Numbered from the stretch's first letter, positions 19,601-27,378 are shown. The stretch: DNA of 30,842 bases from Saccoglossus kowalevskii (GCF_000003605.2 NW_003105105.1:459298-490139), one strand, 5' to 3'. The notes: generated by a model from the sequence alone, not told the origin. Made by a program: numbers and translations.

Positions 19601-22600
19601 TATATAATATTTCTTCTATACCTTTCTGGAGATAGCAGCCCACATGAAGTCATCAATGGTTGACATGGCAACCAGGTAGTGGACTTGGATGGAATTTAGC
19701 TGTCCAATACGATGAGCTCTGTCTTCACACTGATCCATTACACCTGGTGTCCAATGCAACTCAGCAAACACAACTTGAGTTGCAGCTGTTAATGTCAGCC
19801 CCTATTAATATGTATATAAAGTGTGTTTTGTAAGAAATAATAAATCATGCATTTTTATTTCATGAAAATGCTGTATTTTACGCACATAAATGGTGCATAG
19901 GAGTGATATGAAGCAACACACTGCAACAATGTAGAGATTTTTAACAGTGTCAAATCTCCGCAAGTCGCCGACCTATAGCAAACATGTTTTAAAATATTGC
20001 GCTCCACAAATATCGTGACATGTACATTCGGGGACAAATATAATATTTTCTTCTACCCCCAAGATTGTGTTCTGCCTAAGTAAGTCATATTTTAATGATC
20101 AATACAATAAATGCAAATTTTGGTTTAGGTGCATTTTTGTTGGAGATGCACTTATATTATAGTAAATCTTGAATTTACACGACAAGACAAATGAAAACCC
20201 ACAGAATCCAGGTATCTCTTTATAAATCCCAGTTCCTAGGCGGCCGAAGCATTGATAATTGCATAAGTTGTCTTTGCCACCCAATCGAAGAAAACCCTTA
20301 GGCAGAATAATTTTTGAGGTGATGTATAGCAATAGTTACATCTATCAACTAGAAAAGTTACCCTTGTGCTTTTTTTGCTTCTCAAAACTAGATTAACTAG
20401 TGTATGTTAAATCAGCATTTATGATTCAACAGTAAATAACATAACCTACTGATAGTAAATTGAGTAGGGTTTTCTTGTGAACACATTCTACTCAACAAAA
20501 TATGTACAATCTTTTAATAGGTTATCAATGATAAAGGCAACAGTGTTAAAACTAAGGGTTTTTTCTAAATCGGGTAACAGGGGTGCAGCGCCCTGATACT
20601 CTCGGCTGGCGCTCTCTTACTGAATTGACGATTGAACTTTCGAGGCATAAATATATTTCTTGAGCCGCGCACTTCTGTGCTGCCGTACAACATGAAATAT
20701 ATTTTACTCCGTGAAAACTTCCCATCAACAATGTGCCTGGACACCAAATACACTAAAATTACTCCAAAAATATTTCAATGGCAAAAGTTAACTAATTATT
20801 CTCTGGGGAGGGGGGGGGGGTTCCTGTTGGCAGAGCCCTCTAAATTTACTAAATATCAGTAACAACTTACAGTTCCAGCTGCTAGAATACTGAGAATTGC
20901 CACTTTTACATCATCTTCATTTTGAAATGATTTCACCAATCTCTGGAATAAATATGCACAACAATGTATCTCAAATAATAACAGATACTGTAAAATACTT
21001 TATTTTCGCTTGGAATAAATTTTCGCTGAAGAAATAATTTTTGTTTCATTTTACATTCAACTTGTCAAAAATCAGTAAAAATATATTCCATACAAAACAC
21101 ACACAAAATTTTTTCAGCGAAAATTTATTCCAGCTAGGTATATATTACTGACTAAATATAGACCTGTGTGGCACAGCACAGAAGTTTGTATGGCTGGTGT
21201 TGGAAATGTTTTAAAAGAGCACAAATATTTTCTTTGCATGTGGCATGCAATATTTTTATTGTATGACTCTCAGTCAAGATTTTTGCAATAGCAGCAACAG
21301 TCAATACACGTGTCAAAGTGAATGCATATAAATAATGTCATGTATATTATCTGGCCTTGTTTGTATTGAGTTACTTACAGCCCTTTCAGCCACTGGAACT
21401 GTGCCATCAATTCTTATAAATTTAATATTACTATGATGTTCTTTATTGTACTCCAGAATTGCATCAGTCAAAGCTTGCATCATGAAATGATGATGTGCAA
21501 ATACCAAGAATTTCTGATCTCGGTTATCCAACAATGTCTTGACGTAATCTCGTACAGCTCCGGCCTGTCAACAAATAACAATAAGATCGAATTACCTAGC
21601 TCTTTAGTCATTGGTTGTCGGGATATCAGTTAGTGCACAAAATTTAAAAACCAGTGGGCATGGAAAGCTAACCCGTAGAATATATTATTTCCTTCAAAAT
21701 CCAGTGAATATTCTTTATTTTACAGTATTTTTTAAATTAGGCAATTAATATGCAAATTGTTACAAAAAATAATCAGTGTTCAATCAGAGATGAATGTGAA
21801 AATTACTAATATGCAAATTACGTATTTAACATGCAAAGTATATCCAAATTAGCCAATCAAAATGCACATCAAACACTAAAATCTACCAAAGATGTGTTTT
21901 TATGGAAAATGTTCATGAAAAGTATTTATATGCATATGACCTATTTAACATCCATGGTATATTCAAATTAACTAATCACTATGTACATCGATCACAATAT
22001 CTACCAGCAATGTGTCTTTTTGTAAAGTGTTCAACATGCACTGTATATTCAAATTAGCTAATTACTATGCAACTATTATACATACCTTAGCCTCAGCTGT
22101 TTTGATATATAGTGAGGAGATTAACCCATTGATGACTATTTTCGGATTAACCCCTTCTTCAAAAACGGTTTCACCATTTAATACATTTTTCAAGTTTTCC
22201 ATTAAGCGATCAACTTCCTTGAAAATAAATAAAAATCTGTTAACCCTTCTATTGAAGGTTATTGTAAACTTTGAATACTGATACTAAATTTAGTAATCTT
22301 TGAAAAACCAGCTAGAAAGTTTTCAGTAAGAAAAAGTCACTTTATAAGAGAATGAACAATCTTTTATTTCTTCATCATTCAAAATTTAAATCAATAAAAA
22401 TACCTTTTTCTGCGGAGTATCATTCAAGACAAATGGAATTCTCTGTTTCCGCTTTGGTGGTAGTTGTGTAAGTACCTAATATACATGTATAAACAAAATG
22501 ACATCAAAACCGTACTTGACATATGTTCAGTGAGACGAGAGATGTTGTGACAACGTATATGATATGTTGTTTATAAATATTAGAATAACAACATCAAAAC

Positions 22601-25600
22601 CGTACTTGACATATATTCAGTGAGTCGAGGGACGTTGTGAAAGCGTATATGATGTGTTGTTTATAAATATTAGGATAAATATTAAGATATTAACGTATTC
22701 AATAGTCCTGAAATTTTGTCTCATCTATAAAGACAGTGTACAGTATGTAATCACATTTCCCATACAAACGTCTCACTAAATTTCAGGTTACAACTGCAGA
22801 GAATGCGACAACATACACCTCAAACTTACCTGCTTCTTCTCTCTTCGTATCATGATGTGTTTTTTAAGCATTTTATGCAATTCAGGTAAATGATTAGCCC
22901 CCCTAGAACAGAGAGAAAATTAGAATAAATTCCATGGTAATCATACCAAAATGTCTTTATGTAATATGTCATATCAGAATATGTCTATGTAATATGTCAT
23001 ATCAGAATATGTCTTTATGGAATATGCCATATCAGAATATGTCTTTATGTAATATGTCATATCAGAATATGTCTTCATGTAATGTCATATCAGAATATGT
23101 CTTCATGTAATATGTCATATCAGAATATGTCTTTATGTAATATGTCTTGTGTAATATAAAGTTATTACAAGGATACCTCAAAGTATGCACGAAGACAGTA
23201 CAGTGGGAGTATCAACCGACGCGTAACAGAGGTCAATGCGTCAGCGTACTGTCTGAGTGCATACTTTGAGGTATCCTCGTAATAACCATATATTATACAT
23301 CTTTTCCTTCCAAGGATACGTCATGGGAATGCCGAAATCCAAAAAGTTTAGAACAGAATCAGCGAGTCCGCTTAAATTTGGAATTCGCATTTCCTTATAT
23401 GGTAGGATGAAAATACCTAGTGCAATACCGCAAAATTACGGCACGCTGTAATTCATGGCGTTACGGTGACAGATGTATAATAATATGTCATATCAGAATA
23501 GTTCTCATGGTACATGTGTTTTTAAAACATGTCATTGAGGCATGATATGCAAAATATACTAGTGGAACATTTATTGATATTGTTTAGAATGAACATTTAT
23601 AGGTCTGAAAGCCAACTGAGTTTTATACTTACGAGGTGTCCCATGATTTCTGTCTTCCATAGTACTTCCATTTTGCGTCACAATATCTTTTAGCATATGC
23701 AGTCCAGTTACCTAATAAATTGGCTTTCAAAGCTTGAATTTGTGGATACAACTAGTGAAATAAAACAGAATCACAGAATCATGTTGTAATTATCAACAAA
23801 AACACTAGTCTCACTCGTCTAAGATTGTCTGCTATTTAGCATTGTTCTTAAATTGACCCTGACCCTATGTATGGTACTGGTAAATTTCTTTAAATTTGGC
23901 CAAATTTCATGGACGAAAGAAATTCTATAATAGTGAGGTTCTTAAGACATAGTGTCATCATGTTTTGCTCACCCTAAATAACATACATTTATAGTGGTGT
24001 ATATTGATCGTTTTCTGTAATCACTGAGTTTTAATTTCACAATTTTTCCTGATAATTGAAATCTGGTAAATTAAATTCATTTCACTCATGTAAAATTAAT
24101 AAAAAATTCATTAATTAGCTAGAAAATAGAATATTATGTTTATTAATTATTGTACATCTAGCACCTCACCATAGAATTTAAAGTTATGTAGAATGCTGCA
24201 TCTGCATTCATTCTACAATGTATTTGCAGAGATTCCAACATTTGAATTTGAATAAGTGTTTAAGATTATTGACCTGGCATTTAAACATTTTACTTTTTCC
24301 TGTTAACAATGGAAACAGAAACACTAACACATGTGATAGAAGTAAAATTCTGTCACGGAATGCAAATATTCACAAAATGCAACATTTTTTTATTCACATT
24401 TTTGGCTTGAATTAAAATATTACTACATGCTGAGAAAAGATGTATAATAAAAAGGTTAACATAAGAATACTGCAAATTATGCATTATAAAGGCAGTACAG
24501 GATCACATCATTCTATGTTTCATGTTAGCCAATACGATCACATTGCCATCATGCCTACTTTGTGATAACCTTACAATATGAAATTACTGTAAAATACTTT
24601 ATTTTCGCTTGGAATTATTTTTTTATTTTTTTGGCTGCTGGAATGATTCAGTGAAAAAAAATCCAGCGAATATACCATTTTTCCTATATTTTACATTCAA
24701 CTTGTCAAAAATAAGTGTAAAGTATGTAAAATAAAGTATTCTACAGTAGCAGAATAAATATCAATGAAAATGAATGCTTTCACAGTACTAACCTCTGCAG
24801 GCCTAGACAAGGCTGGCGTTCCTGTCAACAACAAAGCTCTTTTGGAATTCTGTACAATGGGTAAGAGAATCTTTGTCCTTGCTGTTTTCATATTTTTAAT
24901 ATAATGTGACTCATCGACAATGACAACTTGAAAGTTCTGACTTGATATAGCATGCTGCAATGTCTGGAAGTCATTTCGGAGTAGCCCATAACCTAAAATT
25001 GAGATTTTTGATGTTGAAATACCACTGGAAATGAAACAGAAAGTTTGACAGTTATATCTCACTAAATTATGATTACCGATACAGCAGGAAAACAAGCAGT
25101 ATACCTGCTGAGATAGCTCTGCTGTTAGCAACGCACATTTCAATTAGAGAATTGAAGATATCATCACAGAATGAACATTCTGAAAGAGGTGCACCTGTAG
25201 TACCTATATGTATAATATCAAAGCAATCAACTTGTGGCTTTTAAATAAGAAATCAAAAAAATAACTTTTTACCAAAAATTACAAAAATATTCATCAAAAT
25301 TGGAAAATTTAAGATATCATGAAATGAATATGAGGTACAAAAAAGTAAAAAGTTGACGTGGACGTTGATAACGGACAATCAGTGATATGATTAGCTCCAC
25401 TCGACCAAGTCAACAGTTGAGCTAATAAAAGGTATGACTAGAAAGTTTTGAAAATCATACTTTACCATATACATTAAGGTCATTTTTAAGTATTTTTTTA
25501 TTCTATAATTTCAAAACAAATTGACATAATTTCCCATAGTTTGTGCACAGAACCAAATACATACCCAGTATCTGTGCTTGAAGCAATCATATTGATATCA

Positions 25601-27378
25601 TTTGGTTGTAACTCTGGTAACCACTTCTCCAATTCTTCTGTCCACGGATACTTCAATGAGGATGGTACAACAATTAAGAGAGGCCATTCAGACTTGTAAT
25701 AGTAAGCAACAGCAATGGCTTGAATAGTCTTACCTAAACCCATCTGAAAGTGAGCAATGCAAGCATGTCAAATTTTAAGTCGCCCCAACGTGAACTCAGC
25801 AACCTGAAGGGCGTCCAGGTTCAGGGCCAAATCTGATACAAGTGCAACAGAATACTGGGTACTGAGACAACATGTGGGTTTATTTGAAAACAAGTCAATT
25901 TTTTTGAACCATCTAGACAAACTGCATGCCTCAATGAAATTATTGAAAGTTGTTTATTGGGGATTCAAATGCACTTACCTCATCCCCAATCAAACATCTG
26001 AAAAACAAACAAAAAGAATGCATAAAAGTACACTACAGTTTGAAATTTATTTATTGTGAAAAGAAGTATAGGTATAAAAAGAAACATAGGTATCATTAGT
26101 TGTGTTCATTTATAGCACAGGCTAAGAGGTTAAAAACGTTAGCCTGTGCAAAGAATATGTATGTGAATGCTCAGAACATGCTAAAAACTGGTAAGTACCG
26201 GTAAGACCCAATCTAGATCCTTAGCACGTACAGGCTAACAAAGTGTGCACGAAAAACTGAGCTTGGGTTAAGTGTCCTAAACACCATTGTATTCAATATT
26301 CATTTCGAAGATTATCATTATAATCATAACATTTTTTATTAGTTTCGTTTTATAACCATAGAAATGACATGTATACCTTTCTAGTTACTGTACTGGTTAA
26401 TCGTAGTTAAAATGACTGAAGATTTTTGTATATTTTTAGCCTGCGCTTATTTTTTTTTTTTTTATTAGACGCATAAAATCCTTAGGAAAGGATAAAAAGG
26501 GTCTTACAGAAAGAAATTTAAAAAAAACTACAATCTAAAAAGTAAAACAAAAAATAAAAACTTTTCTAAAAAAAATAAAAAAAATCAAAAACAATAAAGA
26601 CAATTTGCAGCCAATGGTGAGTACAGAATATGGAATGAACACAAAATATAGCCTAATACACTGATAGTTGTTGCTGTTTTGTTCCATAGCTGTTTTTTAA
26701 GAAGACAGCTAAGGCTGGTGCTAGAGTATGGTTTGCCATAATCAAAATGAATTTATTCTGACTATTTTCTTTATCAAAATTTGGAACTTTATTTTGTGCA
26801 GTCAGGAATAATTTGTCCCTATGGTGACTGTAAGCTGGACATTTCATTACAAAATGTTGCTCATCCAAACACTTTTTCCTCCTGTGCGTGAACGCAATTG
26901 GGTCTATCCGATATGCAAACACGTGAGATTAGCTTAAATCTTAGCCTGTGCCACACATCCAATGAACAATCGCCCCGGGCTACGTACTTATGTGACGATT
27001 CCAGTGGTTACGTAACGGGCAAAGTTTATAGTTGGGCTTGACTTGGAACAGCAACACATGAGCGGCCAAGGCTACTAATGAATAAATGTAAAGGTATAAA
27101 CTGCGCCGCAAACACTCCATATTTTCGAACATGCTAATGTACCACTCACTGGAAACATCACGGACAACAACTATCGTCAAGACATTGACAGTGGCTGTAC
27201 ATGGTCCGTTAAAGTTCATATTCGCATTGTTATATGCCATAACATCATAACACTGTGGTAGACATTACCTCCCTTTCTTGTGGATGGCGTATTTAACACC
27301 GTCACGCTGGAATGGCAGCAGCTTTTCATTTAAAACCGTAGGCAGACAGTCAAGTACACGATCTTCTCCCGCCGCCAT
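7426..27378 (-). CDS. ZRANB3: ZRANB3: SNF2 translocase / HNH endonuclease, complete gene, 20 exons
   Basis: ZRANB3 is a nuclear SNF2-family enzyme that reverses stalled replication forks, dissolves D-loops and cuts DNA in an ATP-dependent way. It is recruited by PCNA and K63-linked polyubiquitin. Twenty exons with GT-AG borders give 3816 nt, or 1271 residues, against 1079 in human; the extra length is in exons 13 and 16. Order of parts: Walker A GLGKT (K48), DESH box (140-143), TGTPA, IRR, helicase C with motif VI QCEDRAHRIGQ (422-432), an acidic run (499-512), PIP box QKSILSFF (524-531), basic stretch PRKRKMK, NZF zinc finger (648-667), HARP-like/substrate-recognition region (about 790-895), Cys-rich segment, and HNH domain (1157-1237). 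All catalytic residues I can check are present, so it should be active. The start ATG has A at -3 and G at +4. It is tail to tail with SIRT2. Intron 15 carries a DIRS element. Confidence 0.97.
7677..7871. mobile_element. Palindromic MITE, family A, copy 2
   Basis: A nearly complete copy: TACTGTAGAATACTTTATTT at the left end and the complement AAAGTATTTTACAGTA at the right end, with GCTGAA/TTCAGC palindromic blocks between. It lies in ZRANB3 intron 19. Confidence 0.9.
7872..8601. other. ZRANB3 intron 19 remainder
   Basis: Intron sequence. At 7976-8105 there is a decayed short-period repeat of GTCGCGTAT / GTCGTGTAC / ATTGCGTAT type. No gene was seen. Confidence 0.5.
8602..8707 (-). CDS. ZRANB3: ZRANB3 exon 19
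   Basis: Completes a Lys codon and encodes ALPKGERKDFLTGTHFSKLP, then VKILNGIIDKPSEGK. It aligns with APKSQRKNLLDATWTSKLP..LNEMIRNPGEG. Acceptor GTACAG, donor GTTAGT. Confidence 0.93.
8708..9221. other. ZRANB3 intron 18, nothing recognised
   Basis: AT-rich intron without a visible repeat or conserved reading frame. Confidence 0.6.
9222..9325 (-). CDS. ZRANB3: ZRANB3 exon 18
   Basis: Encodes LRARGGYVREQLFSIEHGIC and QICRRNIHELYLQV, with the HNH zinc pair C1157-x2-C1160. It aligns without gaps to SYLRAKVFETEHGVCQLC. Ends in phase 2, donor GTAAGT. Confidence 0.95.
9704..9844 (-). CDS. ZRANB3: ZRANB3 exon 17: Cys-rich segment before HNH
   Basis: Encodes VVDSEGRPLCLYCNQPC, then WDTRYCSEKCKDDHY. 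The C..C pairs (1100/1103 and 1128/1132) match the human NPLCLRCQQP and FCSLKC motifs and probably bind zinc. Donor GTAAGT. Confidence 0.95.
9845..10272. other. ZRANB3 introns 16 (and 17, 15) without recognised content
   Basis: This intron and its neighbours at 9326-9703 and 10861-11222 are AT-rich with no feature I can support. Confidence 0.6.
10273..10860 (-). CDS. ZRANB3: ZRANB3 exon 16: long basic/acidic linker
   Basis: Starts EDFAQKAKKTAENIGGSVRV, matching EDVAVASMDKVKNVGGHVRL, and then runs through a Lys/Arg-rich stretch (KKNSRRKSKQAK) and an acidic Ser-rich stretch to CTRLQ. Its 196 codons are much longer than in human and poorly conserved in the middle. The start is at a NAGNAG acceptor (GAGCAG, minus strand, 10861-10866), so a form with one extra Gln is possible. 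Confidence 0.92.
11223..11352 (-). CDS. ZRANB3: ZRANB3 exon 15
   Basis: Completes a Ser codon and encodes INDIRKRQVRKSGEVFYNVH, then EMLNGILEKQSSHGKCNKRY and LTK. It matches the QRIIRKSGQLF..KQNCTKRYITK segment. Acceptor CACACAG, donor GTGAG. The intron before it is about 5.5 kb because of the DIRS insertion. Confidence 0.94.
11982..11991. mobile_element. Left stub of MITE family A split by DIRS
   Basis: TACTGTAAAA directly abuts the DIRS right end. It is the terminal sequence of family A, and its continuation is found on the other side of the DIRS element. Confidence 0.7.
11992..12247 (-). repeat. DIRS right inverted terminal repeat
   Basis: Outer end TTAGGCAGAGGGTTCTCCTA on the plus strand. 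From 12037 inward it pairs with the left repeat; the outermost 30-45 bases are unique to this end, as is usual for DIRS elements. Confidence 0.88.
12293..12419 (-). repeat. DIRS internal complementary region (circle-junction copy)
   Basis: Bases 12293-12350 are the reverse complement of the right end (11992-12049) with 3 mismatches in 58. Bases 12350-12419 directly continue as a copy of the left end (reverse complement of 16359-16426). So this segment reads as right end joined to left end, which is what the DIRS ICR is: the template for completing the ends and forming the circle. Confidence 0.9.
12420..13230. other. DIRS 3' spacer where RH/MT/YR genes should be
   Basis: The stretch is AT-rich from 12420 to 12930 and GC-rich after that. 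Two direct copies of about 45 bp (12757-12800 and 12904-12948, containing GATCTGATTCAAGATGGCC) lie in it, with a short (TA)n run near 12720. I see no recombinase or methyltransferase motif, so the second half of the element's coding region appears deleted or replaced. Confidence 0.55.
13232..13530 (-). pseudogene. DIRS reverse transcriptase fragment
   Basis: The minus strand reads SGGRPVLDLGRLNQYVLL, then METPSTVLLSIHRFDWLAPL and DLSGAYLHIPMHPASCHLLR. These are the fingers and first catalytic-Asp motif (DLSGAYLHIPMHP) typical of DIRS reverse transcriptase. The frame breaks just before the expected ALPFGLS..P.VFT block. The YxDD box region and everything downstream are missing or unrecognisable. 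Confidence 0.85.
13583..14113 (-). pseudogene. DIRS linker region upstream of RT, broken
   Basis: A 176-codon open stretch on the element's coding strand; near its end VWRQRVTNPWTF resembles the WR..T.DPWVL segment found before DIRS reverse transcriptase motifs. The rest is not recognisable. Confidence 0.4.
14500..15724 (-). pseudogene. DIRS gag-like region, broken
   Basis: The longest open part is 15155-15724 (189 codons from an ATG), Ser/Pro/Gly-rich and followed by shorter frames (14869-15198, 14498-14818) in other phases. The position between leader and reverse transcriptase is the only reason to call it gag; no conserved motif was recognised. Confidence 0.5.
15941..16190 (+). other. Antisense Cys-rich open frame in DIRS leader
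   Basis: The plus-strand frame from the ATG at 15941 stays open into the terminal repeat (to 16321). Its first 60 codons are Cys- and Lys-rich (SERCRHETNKWLRCG, FFCCEKN), resembling a small zinc-ribbon tail such as those of some transposases. It is antisense to the DIRS genes. I cannot name a family. Confidence 0.25.
16201..16426 (-). repeat. DIRS left inverted terminal repeat
   Basis: Reads AATTCACTACGTTCAATTAC on the minus strand at its outer end. It matches 12037-12247 in inverted orientation across blocks such as CAGTCAAAATGACTATTT, GGTCAGGGGAAGCCCCATGA and GGCCATATGGCAGCG. Confidence 0.9.
16427..16592. mobile_element. Main part of MITE family A split by DIRS
   Basis: Starts ACTATATTTTTGCTGGAATT directly after the DIRS left end and follows the copy at 19131 (GTTTTGTATG.AGTT.ATTTTCACTG). 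It decays near 16590. Together with 11982-11991 it rebuilds the MITE terminus. Confidence 0.7.
16832..16962 (-). CDS. ZRANB3: ZRANB3 exon 14: HARP-like/substrate-recognition region
   Basis: Encodes SGCPLNASFYPMDVQNKDVD, then LVKRFVRQWN and two bases of a Ser codon. It aligns with CNFIPLDIK..LILRFVREWSS. The proximal acceptor (after 16963) keeps the frame. A 37-bp tandem duplication places a second identical acceptor 37 nt upstream, which would give a stop codon after 29 codons. Confidence 0.92.
16935..17008 (-). repeat. ZRANB3: 37-bp perfect tandem duplication across a splice acceptor
   Basis: The sequence at 16935-16971 is repeated without change at 16972-17008. Each copy has the minus-strand acceptor TGTTTCAG followed by the first 28 bases of exon 14. 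The unit length is not a multiple of three. Confidence 0.97.
16963..17622. other. ZRANB3 intron 13
   Basis: Apart from the upstream copy of the 37-bp duplication (to 17008) no feature was recognised. Confidence 0.6.
17623..18489 (-). CDS. ZRANB3: ZRANB3 exon 13: PIP box, NLS-like stretch, NZF zinc finger
   Basis: This 289-codon exon starts SQDSRQKSILSFFTPK, which holds a full PCNA-interacting PIP box (Q524, I527, F530, F531). Next come PRKRKMK (NLS-like), VVTVISDDEE (SUMO-interaction-like) and an NZF/RanBP2 zinc finger. The finger is W648-N-C650-x2-C653, T654-F655, N657 and C664-x2-C667. The TF dipeptide after the second Cys is the usual ubiquitin-contact pair of NZF domains. An acidic, Thr-rich low-complexity stretch follows, then YTDRIYLYDE, which starts the HARP-like/substrate-recognition region. 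Confidence 0.96.
18738..18917 (-). CDS. ZRANB3: ZRANB3 exon 12 with acidic GAT-repeat run
   Basis: Encodes VSVVSHALSGTLQQLK, then VDFLSHAAAWLP (matching WDFLQFAEAWTP) and EDDEEE followed by eight Asp, all encoded by GAT. The Asp run is a coding microsatellite (18753-18777) and may vary in length between individuals. Confidence 0.94.
19131..19334. mobile_element. Palindromic MITE, family A, copy 4
   Basis: Complete ends TACTGTAAAATACTTTATTT and AGTATTTTACAGTA with internal complementary blocks. It lies in ZRANB3 intron 11. Confidence 0.9.
19622..19801 (-). CDS. ZRANB3: ZRANB3 exon 11: motifs V-VI
   Basis: Encodes GLTLTAATQVVFAELHWTPG, then QCEDRAHRIGQ with both arginine fingers, and STIDDFMWAAISRK. 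This is the best conserved exon of the gene. Confidence 0.98.
19802..20870. other. ZRANB3 intron 10
   Basis: The largest unexplained intron segment. It shares the 21 bp at 20080-20100 with the left side of the THAP/SAP relic (5468-5488). A more GC-rich patch with CGCCCTGATACTCTCGGCTG lies at 20585-20700, and a G-run at 20812-20820. No conserved reading frame was found. Confidence 0.45.
20871..20942 (-). CDS. ZRANB3: ZRANB3 exon 10
   Basis: Encodes RLVKSFQNEDDVKVAILSIL and AAGT, the start of motif V. The 24 codons are in phase 0. Confidence 0.96.
20986..21150. mobile_element. Palindromic MITE, family A, copy 5
   Basis: Left end TACTGTAAAATACTTTATTT; right arm decays after TTTTTCAGCGAAAATTTATT and CCAGCTA. 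It lies in ZRANB3 intron 9, starting only about 45 bp upstream (in the gene's sense) of the exon 10 acceptor. Confidence 0.85.
21379..21564 (-). CDS. ZRANB3: ZRANB3 exon 9: helicase C start
   Basis: Encodes AGAVRDYVKTLL, then KFLVFAHHHFMMQALTDAI (motif IV) and FIRIDGTVPVAERA. The 62 codons are in phase 0 and the donor is GTAAGT. Confidence 0.97.
21826..22075. repeat. Imperfect tandem repeat in ZRANB3 intron 8
   Basis: Three decayed units share TTTAACATGCA, TATATCCAAATTAGC-type, AATCACTATGTACATC-type and ATCTACCA..GATGTGT blocks at spacings of about 80-120 bp. AT-rich, no coding potential. Confidence 0.6.
22086..22217 (-). CDS. ZRANB3: ZRANB3 exon 8
   Basis: The 44 codons form a helical linker between the two SNF2 lobes, ending ISSLYIKTAEAK. 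This aligns with the ITRMFKQTAIAKAG segment. Phase 0 at both ends. Confidence 0.9.
22404..22475 (-). CDS. ZRANB3: ZRANB3 exon 7
   Basis: Encodes VLTQLPPKRKQRIPFVLNDT and PQKK, matching VLTQLPPKVRQRIPF. It is 24 codons in phase 0 at both ends. Confidence 0.95.
22501..22678. repeat. 90-bp tandem duplication in ZRANB3 intron 6
   Basis: The unit beginning ACATCAAAACCGTACTTGAC at 22501 is repeated from 22591 with about 10 substitutions, including the shared end GTTGTTTATAAATATTAG. Confidence 0.92.
22830..22902 (-). CDS. ZRANB3: ZRANB3 exon 6
   Basis: Encodes GANHLPELHKMLKKHMMIRR and EKKQ. MIRR is the conserved end of the first SNF2 lobe. Acceptor TTCTAG, donor GTAAG. Confidence 0.95.
22951..23147. 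repeat. 30-bp minisatellite in ZRANB3 intron 5
   Basis: About six to seven units of ATGTCTTTATGTAATATGTC plus ATATCAGAAT, some with small deletions. A single extra copy of AATATGTCATATCAGAATA lies at 23482-23500, beyond the family C MITE, suggesting that the MITE inserted at the end of the array. Confidence 0.93.
23161..23287. mobile_element. Palindromic MITE, family C, complete
   Basis: GTTATTACAAGGATACCTCA at the left end and its complement TGAGGTATCCTCGTAATAAC at the right end. The arms run about 30 bp (to GCAC..GACAGTAC), leaving a loop with GTATCAACCGACGCGTAAC. It is 127 bp with no coding potential, in ZRANB3 intron 5. Confidence 0.88.
23633..23751 (-). CDS. ZRANB3: ZRANB3 exon 5
   Basis: Encodes LYPQIQALKANLLGNWTAYA and then KRYCDAKWKYYGRQKSWDT. 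It aligns with the FPQKFGRWTDYAKRYCNAH..YFGKRPQWD region of ZRANB3. Ends in phase 2, donor GTAAGT. Confidence 0.95.
23752..24584. other. ZRANB3 intron 4, left part
   Basis: AT-rich; no gene or repeat was recognised until the MITE at 24585. Confidence 0.6.
24585..24748. mobile_element. Palindromic MITE, family A, copy 6
   Basis: Ends TACTGTAAAATACTTTATTT and AAAGTATTCTACAGTA; the right arm is shortened. It lies in ZRANB3 intron 4, only 45 bp from exon 4. Confidence 0.88.
24793..25024 (-). CDS. ZRANB3: ZRANB3 exon 4: DESH box
   Basis: Encodes ILGYGLL, then FQVVIVDESHYIKN (Walker B/DEAH-type DESH, residues 140-143) and LLLTGTPALSRPAE (motif III). Acceptor TTTCCAG, donor GTTAGT. Confidence 0.97.
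25025..25564. other. ZRANB3 intron 3, nothing recognised
   Basis: AT-rich intron sequence without a visible repeat or conserved frame. Confidence 0.6.
25565..25743 (-). CDS. ZRANB3: ZRANB3 exon 3: Walker A and motif Ia
   Basis: Encodes MGLGKTIQAI (Walker A, K48), then EWPLLIVVPSSLKYPWTEEL and a variable end. The internal ATG is Walker A methionine, not a start codon. It ends in phase 2 at a GTATGT donor. Confidence 0.97.
25979..25997 (-). CDS. ZRANB3: ZRANB3 exon 2, 19-nt microexon
   Basis: TTTTTCAG precedes 19 bases that encode (R)CLIGDE, followed by GTAAGT. This matches the GRCMVADE segment just before Walker A. The phases (one base, then six codons) fit exactly between exons 1 and 3, and without it the frame is lost. 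Confidence 0.93.
26115..26150. repeat. Short hairpin GCACAGGCTAA / TTAGCCTGTGC
   Basis: The two 11-bp arms are perfect complements separated by about 14 bp (GAGGTTAAAAACG). The same arm sequence recurs at 26436-26446 (one change) and 26941-26951, on both sides of the LINE fragment. Confidence 0.8.
26447..26940 (-). mobile_element. 5'-truncated LINE fragment
   Basis: A T-run at 26450-26463 is the poly(A) tail of a minus-strand insertion. Upstream on that strand are an A/T-rich 3' end and an open frame (26653-26922). The frame reads KCLDEQHFVMKCPAYSHHRD, then LFLTAQNKV and a Phe/Leu-rich end. The DE.HF...CP.Y...R pattern is typical of the C-terminus of LINE reverse-transcriptase proteins. TTAGCCTG(C/T)GC flanks both sides (26436-26446 and 26941-26951) and may be the target duplication. 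It lies in ZRANB3 intron 1, same sense as the gene. Confidence 0.68.
27269..27378 (-). CDS. ZRANB3: ZRANB3 exon 1 (start)
   Basis: Starts MAAGEDRVLDCLPTVLNEKL and ends ..LPFQRDGVKYAIHKKG plus two bases of an Arg codon; the donor is GTAATG. LPFQ..GV is the Q-motif of the SNF2 domain. It lacks the roughly 20-residue N-terminal extension of the human protein. The G/A-rich Kozak context supports this start. Confidence 0.9.

Noticed and set aside
25498-25743. Start codon at MGLGKT as a separate short gene
   Set aside because: The ATG is the Walker A methionine of ZRANB3 exon 3, preceded by a splice acceptor and continuing from exon 2.
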